From Psococerastis gibbosa (taxonomy: Eukaryota > Arthropoda > Insecta > Psocodea > Psocidae), in contig OZ020489.1 of assembly GCA_963971405.1 (NCBI GenBank), positions 29,972,290 through 30,036,289 on the forward strand: a DNA stretch of 64,000 nt. Direction: 5' to 3'. Position 1 is the first letter of the stretch, and each line of letters starts with the position of its first letter. Both the position numbers and the translations under genes were made by a program. A model generated the notes under the pieces. It searched no databases. It was given only the letters and a program-made list of their open reading frames with translations, and was not told where the DNA came from. Positions 35,101-45,900 of this stretch are shown piece by piece.

Positions 35101-37488
35101 GTAACTAGATACAAGTACCTATTAGGCTACTTAGTGAGGTAATTGAAGAGGCTATTTGGATTCATTCATTAAATTGTTTGTACGCGATTAACCCTTTATT
35201 AAATAAATAAATAAATAACCTACTCAAGTTAGCAATCGTATTGTTCTATGTAGGCCATCTCGTGTGTAAACAAAAATATGTAGCGGAGATACCCGTACTT
35301 AAAGTATGTAACTATGGTTGCAGTGAGTAAGGTCTGGACGAATATAAAAACAAAGGTCAGTCCAGGACCTTTGCATTCGCACGCCGCCTGCAAGCTGCCA
35401 AGTTCAATGCTGCTGTTCGGGGGAGAGGCTACTGGGCACCCCTCCAACGATGTCTGGCGCTATCACTTCGGTAAGCACTAAACTGTGTAGTGTGTACCCC
35501 TCTATTTACGCTGTTAACAGAGTTTTTAATTGATTTAGGCATTCAATGTATACGGTAAGACATGACATATGTACCATATGTGTACGATCATGAGTGGATG
35601 GGACGTTGGTCGTTGGGCAGCTAGTAGGTAGTAAGGAAGTAGACGGGTGCTCAGCAAAGAATTAGCGAGTATTATTAAAATTAAAATTCTACTAAAGCGG
35701 TTAGCTCAGCTTACAGTAAGTTAACGCAAATCCACCAATTAGGTAACAGCAGCTTCTCCTGATTGGCCAAGACCCTGCACATAGCAATCGTACGATATTG
35801 CGGTTGCTTTTAATTAAGTATATGACAGCTGACAGGAGCATTAAAGCCAAACTCACGAACATGATAAAATGAAGCTGGTCTTGATAGATTCAGGAAAAAC
35901 CGACTAACTCGTGGATTAGTGTTTTCGAGAGACATATGCATTGCCTATATATACGATATTGTAGTATGGAGCTTGTTGAAGAAAATATAGGTATCATTGT
36001 TACATAACATGACAGTAATTTATGCAGGATTACATCGAAATCGACTACCAATACCGTTGTTATTCTACTAGGACTAATTATAGTACCAACCTAACTGAAA
36101 ATTGAACGAATACTTATCTTATGGCTGGCTAGTAAGTTACGATATTGTATCCGATCTTTGTGAAGTCATGATTACACCTGTTGCATCGTCCACGACCACA
36201 CTTCCTCGTATCTTGAATGTTGCGAAGATCTAGGCTGTACCTAGCTATATTAACAAATTTTCTTTTTTCAGGTACGGAGACATGGGAAAAGCTACAATTT
36301 CTTGGCACAAAACCCCAGCCTCGAGCCGAAAGTATAGCTCTTTCCGTATCCGAAGGTCTTTTACATGACAACTCGGAAACAAACAGTGCCCTCACCGAAA
36401 CCACCACCACAGCCAGTGTTACTACCCGTTCGGCGTCAGCTCGAGTAAGAGGGGGCAGCTCGATGGACAGGAGCAGAGTCAACTCTAGGACTCCAAATGA
36501 GGCTCCAACGATATTAAAAGAAATATCAAGACTATACAATAATAAAACTAGCTACACAGCTCTTAATAGTGATAGCACGGAAAGTTTACTAAAAAACACT
36601 GATAGCGAAAGTACACCTGTTAGGATAAAAAAGAGCCAAAGCGCATGCGCTATATCATCAGATAATAAACTCACTCCTGTAGAAACAACCCGGCTTGTAT
36701 ATTTCGACTCAGATGAAGAAAAGGAGCTAGATTTACAAAAACCGTGCCATAGTGAAAGCTACTCGTCACACCTAGTCACGCTTGGCGGGGCACAAGAGAG
36801 TAGTTGGAGACCTTCCTCGGGGCTTCCAAAAAGTGCTTCTGCAGTGCGTTTTAAAAAGCAGTTAGAAGAAATAACGGATGAAATGACATCGGATTACTGT
36901 AGTATTGAGACGATTAGCGAAAGAAAAACCGTGGGATTCAGCAATCCACATTATTTGGGGCCGTCTGTGAAGGAAAAGCAAACATACGCCAAGTTGCTGA
37001 GTTCTCCTCAAGATAGTGTTCTGGAGGAGTCGAAGGTGTCTGTTGAAATGAAGAGAATACGTCCGAAAACAGTCGAGTTTAAGGTTTGTTGACCCTTCAC
37101 AACTTGGTCACATTTCCTTTGACATTTTCCCCTATGTTTGCCCGCTTAAGGGAGTTCTTAGATTATGGTCAGGCGCAATGTATTCTTTTTTATTAGCGTT
37201 GGTTACATCAGCTTTTTTATTTCGCAGGTTTCCAAGCACGTGCCACATCGAAGTGTATACAACCCAACAACAGCACCCCTCGACAAGAGGAAGAAGTGGC
37301 GAGCGAGTTCGGCTAGCCGAGTGGAGAGGACGTCGTCTTCGTTCTCCAACTATCTGCACGAGACTTTGGACGACGAGTTGGCTAGCCGCTATGTCTTCGT
37401 AATCGGGGGCAAGGAACATGGCCAGGTTACCGTCTTCAAGCGACCCATATCTGTGTGGAAACTACAGTTAGCTTCTAGTGTTTACTAA
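23005..37488 (+). CDS. Kelch-repeat beta-propeller protein, complete, seven coding exons, 615 residues
   Basis: Exons 23005-23152, 28717-28874, 32888-33044, 34844-35008, 35324-35470, 36272-37083 and 37228-37488 join in phase (1,0,1,1,1,0) to 616 codons including TAA. Five kelch units can be read, each with H(S/T)A, a hydrophobic GG strand and an (F/L)W turn. The start of exon 6 (ETWEKLQFLG..PQPRAESIAL) and the end of exon 7 (YVFVIGGKEH..ISVWKLQL) look like two halves of a sixth blade, separated by about 270 Ser/Thr-rich, probably disordered residues. Kelch propellers bind partner proteins; no BTB, F-box or catalytic domain is seen, so the partner is unknown. The start follows an in-frame stop. 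I do not recognise a named orthologue. Confidence 0.88.
23257..23545 (+). repeat. Dispersed repeat family B, copy 1
   Basis: Nearly the same sequence recurs at 51299-51580, both preceded by a (TAG)n run and containing CGGGTTAATAACGACTTAGG and GGTCCGCTGGATTCAA. Frames on the - strand here are not genes. Confidence 0.8.
23546..24433. other. Kelch intron DNA, no feature recognised
   Basis: Contains a C-run at 24333-24346. No coding exon with flanking splice sites is seen. Confidence 0.35.
24434..24606. mobile_element. 173-bp MITE with perfect 31-bp inverted repeats
   Basis: Ends at 24434-24464 and 24576-24606 are exact complements (start TGCAGCCTGATCGAGGCG). The internal sequence is AT-rich. 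No target duplication could be read. Confidence 0.85.
24607..25785. other. Kelch intron DNA, no feature recognised
   Basis: Several short open frames but no protein family motif or paired splice sites. Confidence 0.35.
25788..26230 (-). mobile_element. MITE, TGCTTTCC family, copy D (truncated)
   Basis: Carries the GTTTACTCGAACATGCTTTC end and the CAAAACCAAATCG and GAAAGCAACCTGTCC blocks of copy E. It breaks off at a G-run at 26214-26229. Confidence 0.65.
26231..28310. other. Kelch intron DNA
   Basis: Mostly featureless. A pyrimidine-rich (TTC)n stretch at 27450-27540 creates a long frame. On the - strand 27797-27530 contains coding-like pieces (SESVIGPLIENGEILCAKK) broken by stops and a frame change, perhaps a decayed insertion. 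Confidence 0.35.
28311..28690. repeat. Tandem duplication just before kelch exon 2
   Basis: Two copies, starting near 28311 and 28539, share TGTCAAAATATTTTCTT, AAGGGGCAATAAACTG and GGTATATTTGAATAATAA. The second lacks about 75 bases. Confidence 0.75.
28717..28874 (+). CDS. Kelch gene coding exon 2
   Basis: Acceptor tattgttctag; reads VEGKWELLEPTGDRP to LWVYSIK; donor AAG|GTACCT, followed directly by a 15-bp tandem repeat array. Confidence 0.87.
28891..28997 (+). repeat. 15-bp tandem repeat array resembling splice acceptors
   Basis: About seven units of TTTTCTTCTTAGGTC, each a pyrimidine tract plus TTAG|G, begin 16 bases after the donor of kelch exon 2. Because 15 is a multiple of three, both strands stay open across it. 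Confidence 0.85.
28998..30652. other. Kelch intron DNA, no feature recognised
   Basis: No coding exon or clear repeat pair seen. Confidence 0.35.
30653..30867 (-). repeat. tRNA-derived SINE-1, near full length
   Basis: Read on the - strand: head GGACATGTAGTGTAGTGG (A-box-like), then GGTTGTTGGTTCGAGTCC (B box), then a body with CCTAGTTGAGTGTAAGAG and TAACTCCGCTAGGTTGGC, and a tail AGTCCTTATTTATT. It is not a functional tRNA gene. Confidence 0.85.
31017..31352. mobile_element. hAT-like MITE, CAGTGGCGTAAATAAC ends
   Basis: CAGTGGCGTAAATAAC is matched by GTTATTTACGCCACTG. Flanks CCTAAAGG and TGTAGAGG agree at 5 of 8 bases. C- and G-runs lie inside both ends. Confidence 0.75.
31353..32887. other. 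Kelch intron DNA
   Basis: A C-run at 32600-32614 follows CCGTAGTCAGGGGTG, probably the end of another decayed hAT-like element. Nothing else recognised. Confidence 0.35.
32888..33044 (+). CDS. Kelch gene coding exon 3
   Basis: Acceptor ttttattttatag; ANSWRKMTTRKGV to NELWAFHF; donor G|GTAAGT. Confidence 0.88.
33517..33596. other. GC-rich stretch of short palindromes
   Basis: GCCTTCGGC and its complement occur several times (GCCTTCGGCTGC, TGCCGAAGGCGG, GGCCTTCGGCC) in an otherwise AT-rich intron. Confidence 0.6.
33993..34141. repeat. Tandem duplication, about 81-bp unit
   Basis: CCAACTGTTGGGATAAACGA near 33994 and its near copy at 34076 begin two units sharing GCAGTCTG and CGCTAGATGTC. Confidence 0.75.
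34844..35008 (+). CDS. Kelch gene coding exon 4
   Basis: Acceptor tttccttacag; ETESWHLLSPTTGN to DFWKWDT; donor CAG|GTATGA. Confidence 0.88.
35324..35470 (+). CDS. Kelch gene coding exon 5
   Basis: Acceptor ctatggttgcag; VSKVWTNIKTKVSPG to NDVWRYHF; donor G|GTAAGC. Confidence 0.87.
36272..37083 (+). CDS. Kelch gene coding exon 6, Ser/Thr-rich insert
   Basis: Acceptor tttcttttttcag; starts GTETWEKLQFLG, then about 240 low-complexity Ser/Thr-rich residues with basic-SQS motifs (KKSQSACA, LPKSASAVRF) that could be phosphosites. Donor AAG|GTTTGT; without splicing the frame would stop two codons later. Confidence 0.87.
37228..37488 (+). CDS. Kelch gene coding exon 7 (last)
   Basis: Acceptor ttttttatttcgcag; VSKHVPHRSVYNP to VWKLQLASSVY and TAA. 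Contains the final kelch-like strand VFVIGGKEHG. Confidence 0.87.
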   Translation, partial: VSKHVPHRSVYNPTTAPLDKRKKWRASSASRVERTSSSFSNYLHETLDDELASRYVFVIGGKEHGQVTVFKRPISVWKLQLASSVY

Positions 37489-38118
37489 GTAAGGTAGGTC
37501 GGTCTCTGGAATCATTCGAAACTTTGTTTTTGACTCTGGGGTTTTGGGGCGCTGTTAGAAACTTGTTACGGTTAAACTCGCTTATAAACTCCGGGTCCAA
37601 CCTTTATAGACTAGTTATAGTAGTCTGCTGTAGGCTATTTTGTTACTTAGACCCACGTTACCTCCAATTGGGACTAGCCCAGAAAGTTTTACCAGAATCC
37701 AGGATGCTGTAGTGCGTGCGTGCAAAACACAAACCGGAATTAGTAACCTGTGAAGCGAATTTTATGACTTAACGAAACTACTTAATTAGTACTTAACGTA
37801 CGGTAGTCAATTTTCAGGCTGGGCTTAAAGGCACAAAATAGTCAATAATTGTTCAGAGTGGATTCTGTAATAACTGTATAGCATGTGATGATGTACTGTA
37901 TGCTTACCTACGCAGACTACACTTGTATTTTAAGTGTTTATTTCACTTATACTTATATATTTTTAATAACAATAATTAGTAGACATGCTCACAATAGACT
38001 GCTCTCTTGCTGAAGAATAAAAAACGAAGACATAGACTTACACTTTGCTTAAAAATGCAAAGGCTATGTGGCAAATTTGAAAATGAATAGAAAGCAAGAA
38101 ATTCTTAAAATAAAATAA
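37489..38118. other. Kelch gene 3' UTR and downstream DNA
   Basis: No further coding sequence. The stop at 37486 is followed by the poly(A) signal at 38016. Confidence 0.4.
38016..38021 (+). terminator. Candidate poly(A) signal of the kelch gene
   Basis: AATAAA about 530 nt after the stop codon; no earlier AATAAA is seen in this 3' region. Confidence 0.45.
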
Positions 38119-38316
38119 AAATAAATAAGGACTTTTTGTTCTATTACTAAGCCAACCTAGCGGAGTTAGGGCTATAAAGCCCTCTCTTACACTCAACTAG
38201 GAAGGCCTGCTTTGCATGCCCTCCGAAGCATGACCAGAAAATGTAGGAAGTGTAGGACTCGAACCAACAACCTTTCGGGTGAAAGTCAGAGTCCGCACCA
38301 CTACTCTACATGTCCT
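38119..38316 (-). repeat. SINE-1, copy 2
   Basis: Same head, B box, body and (TTTA) tail as 30653-30867, with a short deletion around the CCCGGG part of the body. Confidence 0.85.
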
Positions 38317-38416
38317 TTACTTAGCTTACTCGTTAGAGAAATAAAGAATTGTGTAGCTTGTATACGCCAATTACACCAAATAATAATTAAATCACGAAAC
38401 CGGTACTGCAATTAAT

Positions 38417-39247
38417 CAATGCATCATTAGAGTATTGTGTCTACCTACCTCAGTCCAGGCCACTATAGCAATATAAAAAGCCAAAATGGTAGCCTATCTA
38501 GGGTGCAATAAAATTTGTAAATTAAAAAGAATGGGGCATTGTAATAAACACGGCCAACAGATTTATACGGCGCACGCAAGACATGAATGAAATGAAGTGG
38601 AAATAGTTTAGACACTTCTTTACTACGTCGCGTACTTCAATGGAAGGTCGGTCATTGACCTCATCCAACCATTACAATAATAAAATTATTGGTGCACCTG
38701 CTGCTCAACTAAAATCCATTCTCCACTGCGCCTGAGAGCTCATGATTATGCAATCCCTCATTTTACTTACATCTTTACTTATTGGCACCGAATTTCCTAA
38801 TTCTTCCTTAATTCTTAATACAATAGATATAGATTGCGGATTGCATCATAAAAGTATTGTGTCTACCTACCTCAGTCCAGGCCACTATAGCAGTATAAAA
38901 AGCCAAAATGGTATCCAGCCTAGGGTGCAATACTGCAATTTGTAAACAATAGAAAAAACGGCCAACGGGTTTATAATACAGCGCACGCGAGACATTAATG
39001 AAATGTGGGAATAGTATTTTGAGACACGTGTATACTACGATGCGTACCTACTACAATGGAAGGTCGGTCATTGTCCTCATCCAACCATTGCAATAATTGG
39101 TGCACCTGCTCAACCAAAATGCATTTTCTGCTGCGCCTGTGAGCTCATGATTATGCAATCCCTCATTTTACTTACATCTTTACTTATTGGCACAGAATTT
39201 CCAAATTCTTCCTTAATTCGTAATATAATAGGTATAGATTGCGGATA
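38417..39247. repeat. Tandem duplication, about 424-bp unit, two copies
   Basis: Copy 1 is 38417-38840 and copy 2 is 38841-39247; they share GTGTCTACCTACCTCAGTCC, CAATGGAAGGTCGGTCATTG and ATGCAATCCCTCATTTTACT. On the - strand both contain an open stretch of about 45 codons (GNSVPISKDVSKMRDCIIMS) ending at a stop. I do not recognise the peptide. Confidence 0.85.
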
Positions 39248-40207
39248 TATCGATAAGTTTCTTACCATTGTGATCGGTGTCGAAGCCATAACCAAAATAA
39301 AATACAATTTTTTTTTAATTTTTTGTCTTTCCTTGCAAAACTTTGCCAGTTGAATAAATAGTAGGCCTAATATAGCTATAGAATTTAAAAAAATGTTGGA
39401 ACTAAAATTAGTTACACCATGCATGTTTGATTCCATACAGTACTATCACCACTTCTTAACCCTCTCAGACCTGAATATCAAGATATTGTATCGGATAGCC
39501 CGAGATATACCTTCCGAAAAATCTACTAAACTATTTGACATTTCCAAGTTTAATAAGCTACAGCAACATTAACTATTTCCATTCATAATATATGTATCGT
39601 ACCGTATCATACCTTACTGCAAGTAGGTACTTGCAGGTCCTAAAATGTATTATATTGTAGTTTCCAAGGTTAGTTGTAATAATGTCTTGATGTAACTTAG
39701 ATCTGTATTTACAACAGTAGTATATAAAAGTAGTCTAGCGTGTAATTTGAAATATTTTGTAAGTAATTGCTGTAGGCTATGTGCAATTTTATTATGTTAC
39801 GTCGAGGTATTCATTCTAATGCATATATAGATATTGCATAAAACTCAAATAATTTTTAATATAAAAAAATTGTCCGGCCAAACTACTCATAGTTGAATTT
39901 TATTTTTGTTAATATAGTAATAGGCTATTACCGTACCTACGACTATGTGGTACGTACTAATTCCATCTACAGATATTCTAATACTCATTATCTTACAGTA
40001 TAATGAGCTCACGTTTACCAATTCAATGCCCGTTGAAATTGCAAAACGTTTGTCTGCTAAATAAATAATAGTTTTTCAATTGAAAATTCTTATAGAAGGG
40101 CTTTGGAATTCTGATCAGCGCCACTATCATGATTACCAGGAGGAACTTAATGTCGAGTTTGCCCAATAGGTGTCTCTAGTCTCGCTTGCCTTCGGGTATC
40201 GGAGTAA
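39248..40207. other. Intergenic DNA, no feature recognised
   Basis: AT-rich, between the convergent kelch and kazrin genes. Confidence 0.4.
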
Positions 40208-40424
40208 GGCGGCTATTCCACCGACGTCGTTTTTCATTGTGCATGTGCATGACGTGGTACCACTGTAGCAGACATCATTAATAAGTCTCTGCCATATTTT
40301 AAGGAGACTATAATGTAGATACTTATCTATTATAAATTACGTTATAATATGGTAGAGACTTATGATGTCTGCTACCACGTCGTGGATATGCACAATGAAA
40401 AACGACGTCGGTAAATTAGCCGCC
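40208..40424. mobile_element. Fold-back element, GGCGC family, copy b
   Basis: Tips GGCGGCTATTCCACCGACG and complement. Core TGACGTGGTA..GCAGACATCATTAATA on the left and TGATGTCTGCTACCACGTCG on the right. Flanks are TAA and TTA. The centre is longer than in the short copies. Confidence 0.8.
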
Positions 40425-40850
40425 TTAGACATCCGCCCGCTATCTTTTTATCTCTCTCTCATCGTTGTCCGTGGTTGATATTGAAAAGTGATAGATGATT
40501 GATTAACTAAAGGTTTCCCTGTAATTCAAATTGTGTGTGTCCTTACGACACTTTTCCTGAGGTTGGATTAAAGTGATCTTCACGCATCACGTTATAGCCT
40601 ATGTATCGACGTTGGGCTTGTGTTTATCGAGAGCTACCATTTCTGCGAACCTCCTTAAAGTTAGGTTCATCAGCACTGGTCATCATTAGCAATTAATGTC
40701 ACCTTGTTAAAATTCAAGGCGTTCACTAGAATCGTGTGTTCACCAAAGGGATCAGGCATGCCACCCCCCCCCCCCGCACAAAGTAGCCGCGCCCTCATGA
40801 AACGTTCAGGATGAAAATTGTCAATTTCTAGTAATTGCGAGTTCCATTTT

Positions 40851-40990
40851 CAGGCCATGCTTTCGGAGGGGATGTAAAGCAGGCGGTCCCGGGTCTTCCC
40901 AGTTGAGTGTATAAGAGAGAGCTTTATAGCCCTAACTCCGCTAGGTTGGATTAGTAATGGAAAAAGTCAATATTCGTTTATTTATTTGCT
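40851..40990 (+). repeat. SINE-1, copy 3 (head missing)
   Basis: Starts in the body (CAGGCCATGCTTTCGGAGG) and keeps the TTTATTTATT tail. Confidence 0.75.
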
Positions 40991-41091
40991 GATAGGTATT
41001 ACCCCCAGTGCCCCCCCCCCCAGATAAATTGCCCACCGGTGGGCCCAAGAAAAATTCCTGTTTCACGGCTTAGGTAACATTCCATATCTTA

Positions 41092-41718
41092 GGCGCGGTT
41101 TCCACCGACCTCTAAGGCGCCCATTCCATCGACCGGCTAGGGCTATTTACAAAAACAGTGACGTGGTAGCAGACATTCAAGACTTAGGCGGAGTTTCCAC
41201 CGACCTCGCATTGCAGAATTGACGGAAATGTTTATTTTCCTCTATGCCATAGTTAAAATTGATCAATGATCATGCAGTAAAATCACAAACAAACTAATTA
41301 AAATTAAAAAATGGCGTCAAGGGATATGTTAATTACAAACATTTAAATAGATTTCTATAAAAAGAAAAACAAACATTTCCGTCAATGTCATTTGCATTCT
41401 GCAATGCGAGATCGGTGGAAACGCCACCTAAGACTTGAATGTCTGCTTTTGAATTTTTCTTTTTATAGAAATCTATTAAAATGTTTGTACTTAACATATC
41501 CCATGAAGCCATTTTTTAATTTTAGTTTGTTTGTTTGTGGTTTTACTCTATGATCATTGATCAATTTTAACTATGGCATAGAGTAAAACAAAAATTTCCG
41601 TCAATGTAATTTGCATTCTGCAATTAGAGGTCGTTGGGAACCCCGCCTTTATTAATGATATCTGCTACCACGTCACCGTATGTGTATTTTGCACTTAGAG
41701 GTCTGTGGAAACCGCACC
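41092..41718. mobile_element. Fold-back element, GGCGC family, copy c: several nested levels
   Basis: The outer pair GGCGCGGTTTCCACCGACC and GGAAACCGCACC is flanked by TTA on both sides. Inside lies a second element (GGCGCCCATTCC) and inside that a third (GGCGGAGTTTCCACC). Part of the innermost sequence (GCCATAGTTAAAATTGATCA) appears again in inverted orientation near 41556-41575. Confidence 0.8.
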
Positions 41719-42730
41719 TTATATAAGTTGATAGAAGCAACTTACATAGTAGTTAATTATTAAGCTGAACCTGCTGTACTGTAGATGGAATCTTCTATTT
41801 AGTTAGGTGATACTTTGTGACATGAAACTTTGTTTCAGTGGTGTTCGTACCTACTGATGTGTGGACTGTACGTAGGTTTCTACGCCTATAGAACTAGAAG
41901 TGCAATAGGAAATGTGCAATTTGTTTTTCAATAAAGTTATGAAATGTCTTGGAGTTTGCAAATGTTTTGGTATTTTTACACCTGTACTGGTTCGGCTTTT
42001 AGCCTAGTAGCATAGCATAAGAATTATCTTGTGTTATATGTTATAATAAACATGTATTCGCGATAGAGCACTTTGAACTAAAGAAAAGACTAAAATGTCA
42101 TAGGCCTATAAAATTAAATCAACGCGATATAATAGGCAGGCAATAGTGCAGAAAAGGAAAAGGAAATTTGTCTATAAAATGCAATTAATACTCGTAAATG
42201 AATTATTTCAAATTGTTACCATATGAAAAAATTACATATGAAATGAATTAAAAAATGTCCCCCCAAAATGTAGTAAAACTATTGTAAGTTAATGTTTTAT
42301 GCTCTAATTTAATCGATACTATATAACATGTATATAATGTGTATATACCCCCCCCCCCCCGCAATAATGAGCTGTATCCGTCCCTGGCGGTATATTATAA
42401 AACAAAGAGATGGCGTCAAACGATAAAAAGCTAAAGTCAAAAGCTAAGTAAGACTGACAGCGGTGAAACGTAAGGGGATATGTGGGGAAGTGTCAAAAGA
42501 AATTACAAAGGCTGACAGTGGAATGGACACTGAGCTTGTCGGATTCCGACGTGGAAAAAAATAAAATGTACAATTGGGAATATATCGTTGTGTATAATAT
42601 TCAATGCCTGGGCGAACAGTACAAGAATGATTATAGAAAATTAATAATGCAGCTTCTGTAGGTGTACAGCTGAAGATAATTTTATATAAGACTACTGTAC
42701 AATAAAATACAAACAGCGCAAATGTGATGA
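41719..42730. other. Intergenic DNA between convergent genes
   Basis: No gene seen; a C-run lies at 42349-42360. Confidence 0.4.
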
Positions 42731-42736
42731 TTTATT
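42731..42736 (-). terminator. Poly(A) signal of kazrin
   Basis: AATAAA on the - strand, 84 nt beyond the kazrin stop codon. Confidence 0.55.
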
Positions 42737-42819
42737 TGAGTCTTTAGGGTTAGTACATAGAGTTCTTACTATTTTAACATACACGTATAACATTGAAAAT
42801 GATATGGCGTGAAGACGAA

Positions 42820-42937
42820 TCACACAATGGGTATCTCCCCAAAACTTTTTGCTCGACGATGTCTTCTATTGCGACGCACCGTGTCTGTCTGCCATTGAAC
42901 TTCACTCTGATTTCCAAAATCTGGTGGCGAGGACGCT
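42820..42937 (-). CDS. KAZN: Kazrin exon k15 (last)
   Basis: Acceptor cctttaatttttcag; RASSPPDFGNQSEVQWQTD to FGEIPIV and TGA 42820-42822. Phase matches k14. Confidence 0.72.
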
Positions 42938-45900
42938 CTGAAAAATTAAAGGTGATGATGAGGTATCGATACTGGAGATAGATTTTAGTTTCTTGCTGTA
43001 TGCTATAGGACTATTGTATGAAAAACAATAGAATAAGAACCGGTACGAATCAATCCGTACATGCTCAGCTCCTATTCATCAATATTTAGTATAGGTACCG
43101 TAACAGTTCCATGGTAAACAAACTGTTCCTTGGTTCAATATCGGTTGCCTATACAGATTTTCCTTATTCTTATAAATTGATCGATGTCCATGGTTTAGAA
43201 TGGGCAGACCAATAGTACATACTGTATAATGTATCAATAATATAATATAAAATATAAAAATAATATTTTTCCTCCCCTATACAGTATACAGGTACACACG
43301 GACGATCGCAACGTGGCAAACACAATAGAAAATGTGTCATTGGAGCAAATGGGTTATAGCAAAATTTCAGAGCCTACAGAAGATTTCTGACGCTGATGTG
43401 GCCCCACAAAACGGTGTTAGTTCTGGGTCAGAAATCTTTGTGATTTTGCACTAACCCATTTGATCAAATGAAAAATTTCCCAGCGCTCCTGCCACGATAA
43501 GCGACACTCCGTATGTATCCAATTAATTAATTACTTACTGTTGTAACTCTAGGTTGAAAGACATTTCATGTTACGGGCAACTGATGTAATCGTAAATTGA
43601 ATCCAATATGGTCGCGCAAGGCCACCAAAATTACAGGGATACAACACTTACCTATATCTGCATTGAACGTCGGAGACGACGGAATCTGTTGGGGACTGCA
43701 AGGGCTGGACCAACCCTCTGTGTCGCTTGAAACTGCCCCTCCACATGGTCCTCCAGTAGGGTGACTCTGTGGGACCATCAGGGGGTGCAGAGTTCCTCAC
43801 AAGGTCACGGTATTTACAGACTCCCTCACGCCAAACACTTTTCCAATCCAAACCTTTTAAAGATTCCTAAAGAAACATAGTATTTCAAAAGTATTGCACA
43901 ACTCTTCATATTTTCCTCATGGCCGTCAAGTGGGAGTGATCTGTGTATCTGTATATCTGGTATCACTTCAATTATAAGATTAACAATATAATGAATAATA
44001 TGAAGTGGCTCTTTGGAATGAAGTCTGATAATCTGTCAAGTACTCCTCGAAGAAGGAAACTCTAGGGTCTGGTCGACCAAGGAAAATTTGGGTTCGACGA
44101 TTTGGAAGATGAGCTCATTAAAGTCAATACTTTAAATGGCTAGTAAAGAAATAGATGGAGGGTAGATCCTACCATCTCTTGAAAAGACTCGTTGAGGAAT
44201 ATTGCACGGCTCTTGGAGGATGACGGTGCCGTCCAGTATTCCTTCTCAAGACTTGTCAGGACATGTAGCGTAGTGGTATGGACTTCCACTCGAAAGGTTG
44301 TTGGTTCGAGTCCCACACTGGCTACATTTTCTGGCTATGCTTTGGATGGCATGTAAAGCAGGCGGTCCCGGGTCTTCCTAGTTGAGTGTGAGAGAGGGCT
44401 ATATAGCCCTAACTCCGCTAGGTTGGCTTAGTATAAGAAACAACCAAAAGTCCTTATTTATTTATTTAAGACTTTGCAAGCGATGTTGGAACTCTGCCTC
44501 ATCAGTGTCCCGCTTCCGATCGATTACTGGGGGAATCTGTTAGACTACTAGTATGTTGTGCTTTTATTAAATTACTAATACGCTATTTTACGCTATTCTT
44601 CTAGTACTGTAAATAATTTAAAATTACACGATGCGATCATCCATGGCTCGATCCATGTTTCTGGCGTTCTAAACTCAAAATCCATCATGCAATAAGCTAC
44701 AATGCCCAGTAAATGCGCGAATTATCTTCCAATATGTATAGGCCTACATATTATTGACAATCTGTTATTATCTAAGAAAAATATCCACTTCTAACCACAA
44801 CATATCGTACCGTATCTTAATTTCTAAACTACAAAACCGTACCACGTACATACAAAAATCGTATTTTCAGCTCTACTCAACACTAAAGCTCTGAACTCAG
44901 GCAAAATTCTGTCTCGAAGCATTTTGTTGTCATATTTCGGATAAAATCACCTTTATACCATTCCTACGCACTTTAGGGCCAACTTAGCGAAAACTTTGGG
45001 GGGTTCAATCATTAGCTTTATAACTGTTGACACCAGTTTCCATACTCAGAAAATGTAGTACCGTGTGGGGCTCGCAGATACAACCTTTTAGTTAAAAGTA
45101 CCTGTATAAGAGTCTGTTCTACATCTTTACATATTCTGCCGGAAGATGAATTGCCTATACATATCTGTTAGATACAGTACCTACAGTAACTTATGTTAAA
45201 ATATATATATTGTATTGTATCCCGCAAGTTAGTTATTTTCGTATATTTTCGTATTGTGGCAAAAAAATTGGAGCATCGTATGTGCAGTACTACAATACAA
45301 ATATACAATGCTATCGTGGAATGAATTTGTTTCAAAATTATTGTAATTATACAATATGACCGCAAAATTATTATTTTTATTTGTGTGGAAAAATACAATT
45401 AAACCACTTTTTCTCTGTCCATATAGATAGATACTTTTAATTTTATAATTTAGGCTTTTAACTGAGTATCGTGCTTTAGTATAGAATACGGTAGTGAATA
45501 GGCCTATGTATATTTAATGAAATTACCAAGAAAACGAATAGTTAAAAATTAATATGTAAGTAACCAACGTTAATAAAATCATGTATTTAATTTATTAATG
45601 AAAAATTCTAATGTACAAATAAATATTATAACGACGCATTGTTACATACATGACATACAGTTGAAAATAAATAAATATCTTACTTTGGGTCAAATGTACT
45701 TTTATAGGCTTATTACATATACAGCGTTACGTTGCACAAAATATACATAAATTCTCTGGCAACTTTACAACTATACTAGATAGATTGACACTGATTCATT
45801 TAACAAGCTCACAGGCATAGAATGTGGATTATTTTTTACAATAGAGCCTCGCATCATGAACTTTAAGGTATTGTATAATATAAAATATTTTTCATATGGT

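Noticed and set aside
36129..36539. 136-codon frame antisense to kelch exon 6
   Set aside because: Shadow of a well-supported exon with matching splice sites on the other strand.
43566..43778. Alternative frame across kazrin exon k14 (PQQIPSSPTFNADIG)
   Set aside because: It has a stop upstream and does not fit the phase of the neighbouring exons, although it is Ser/Pro-rich; kept only as a note.
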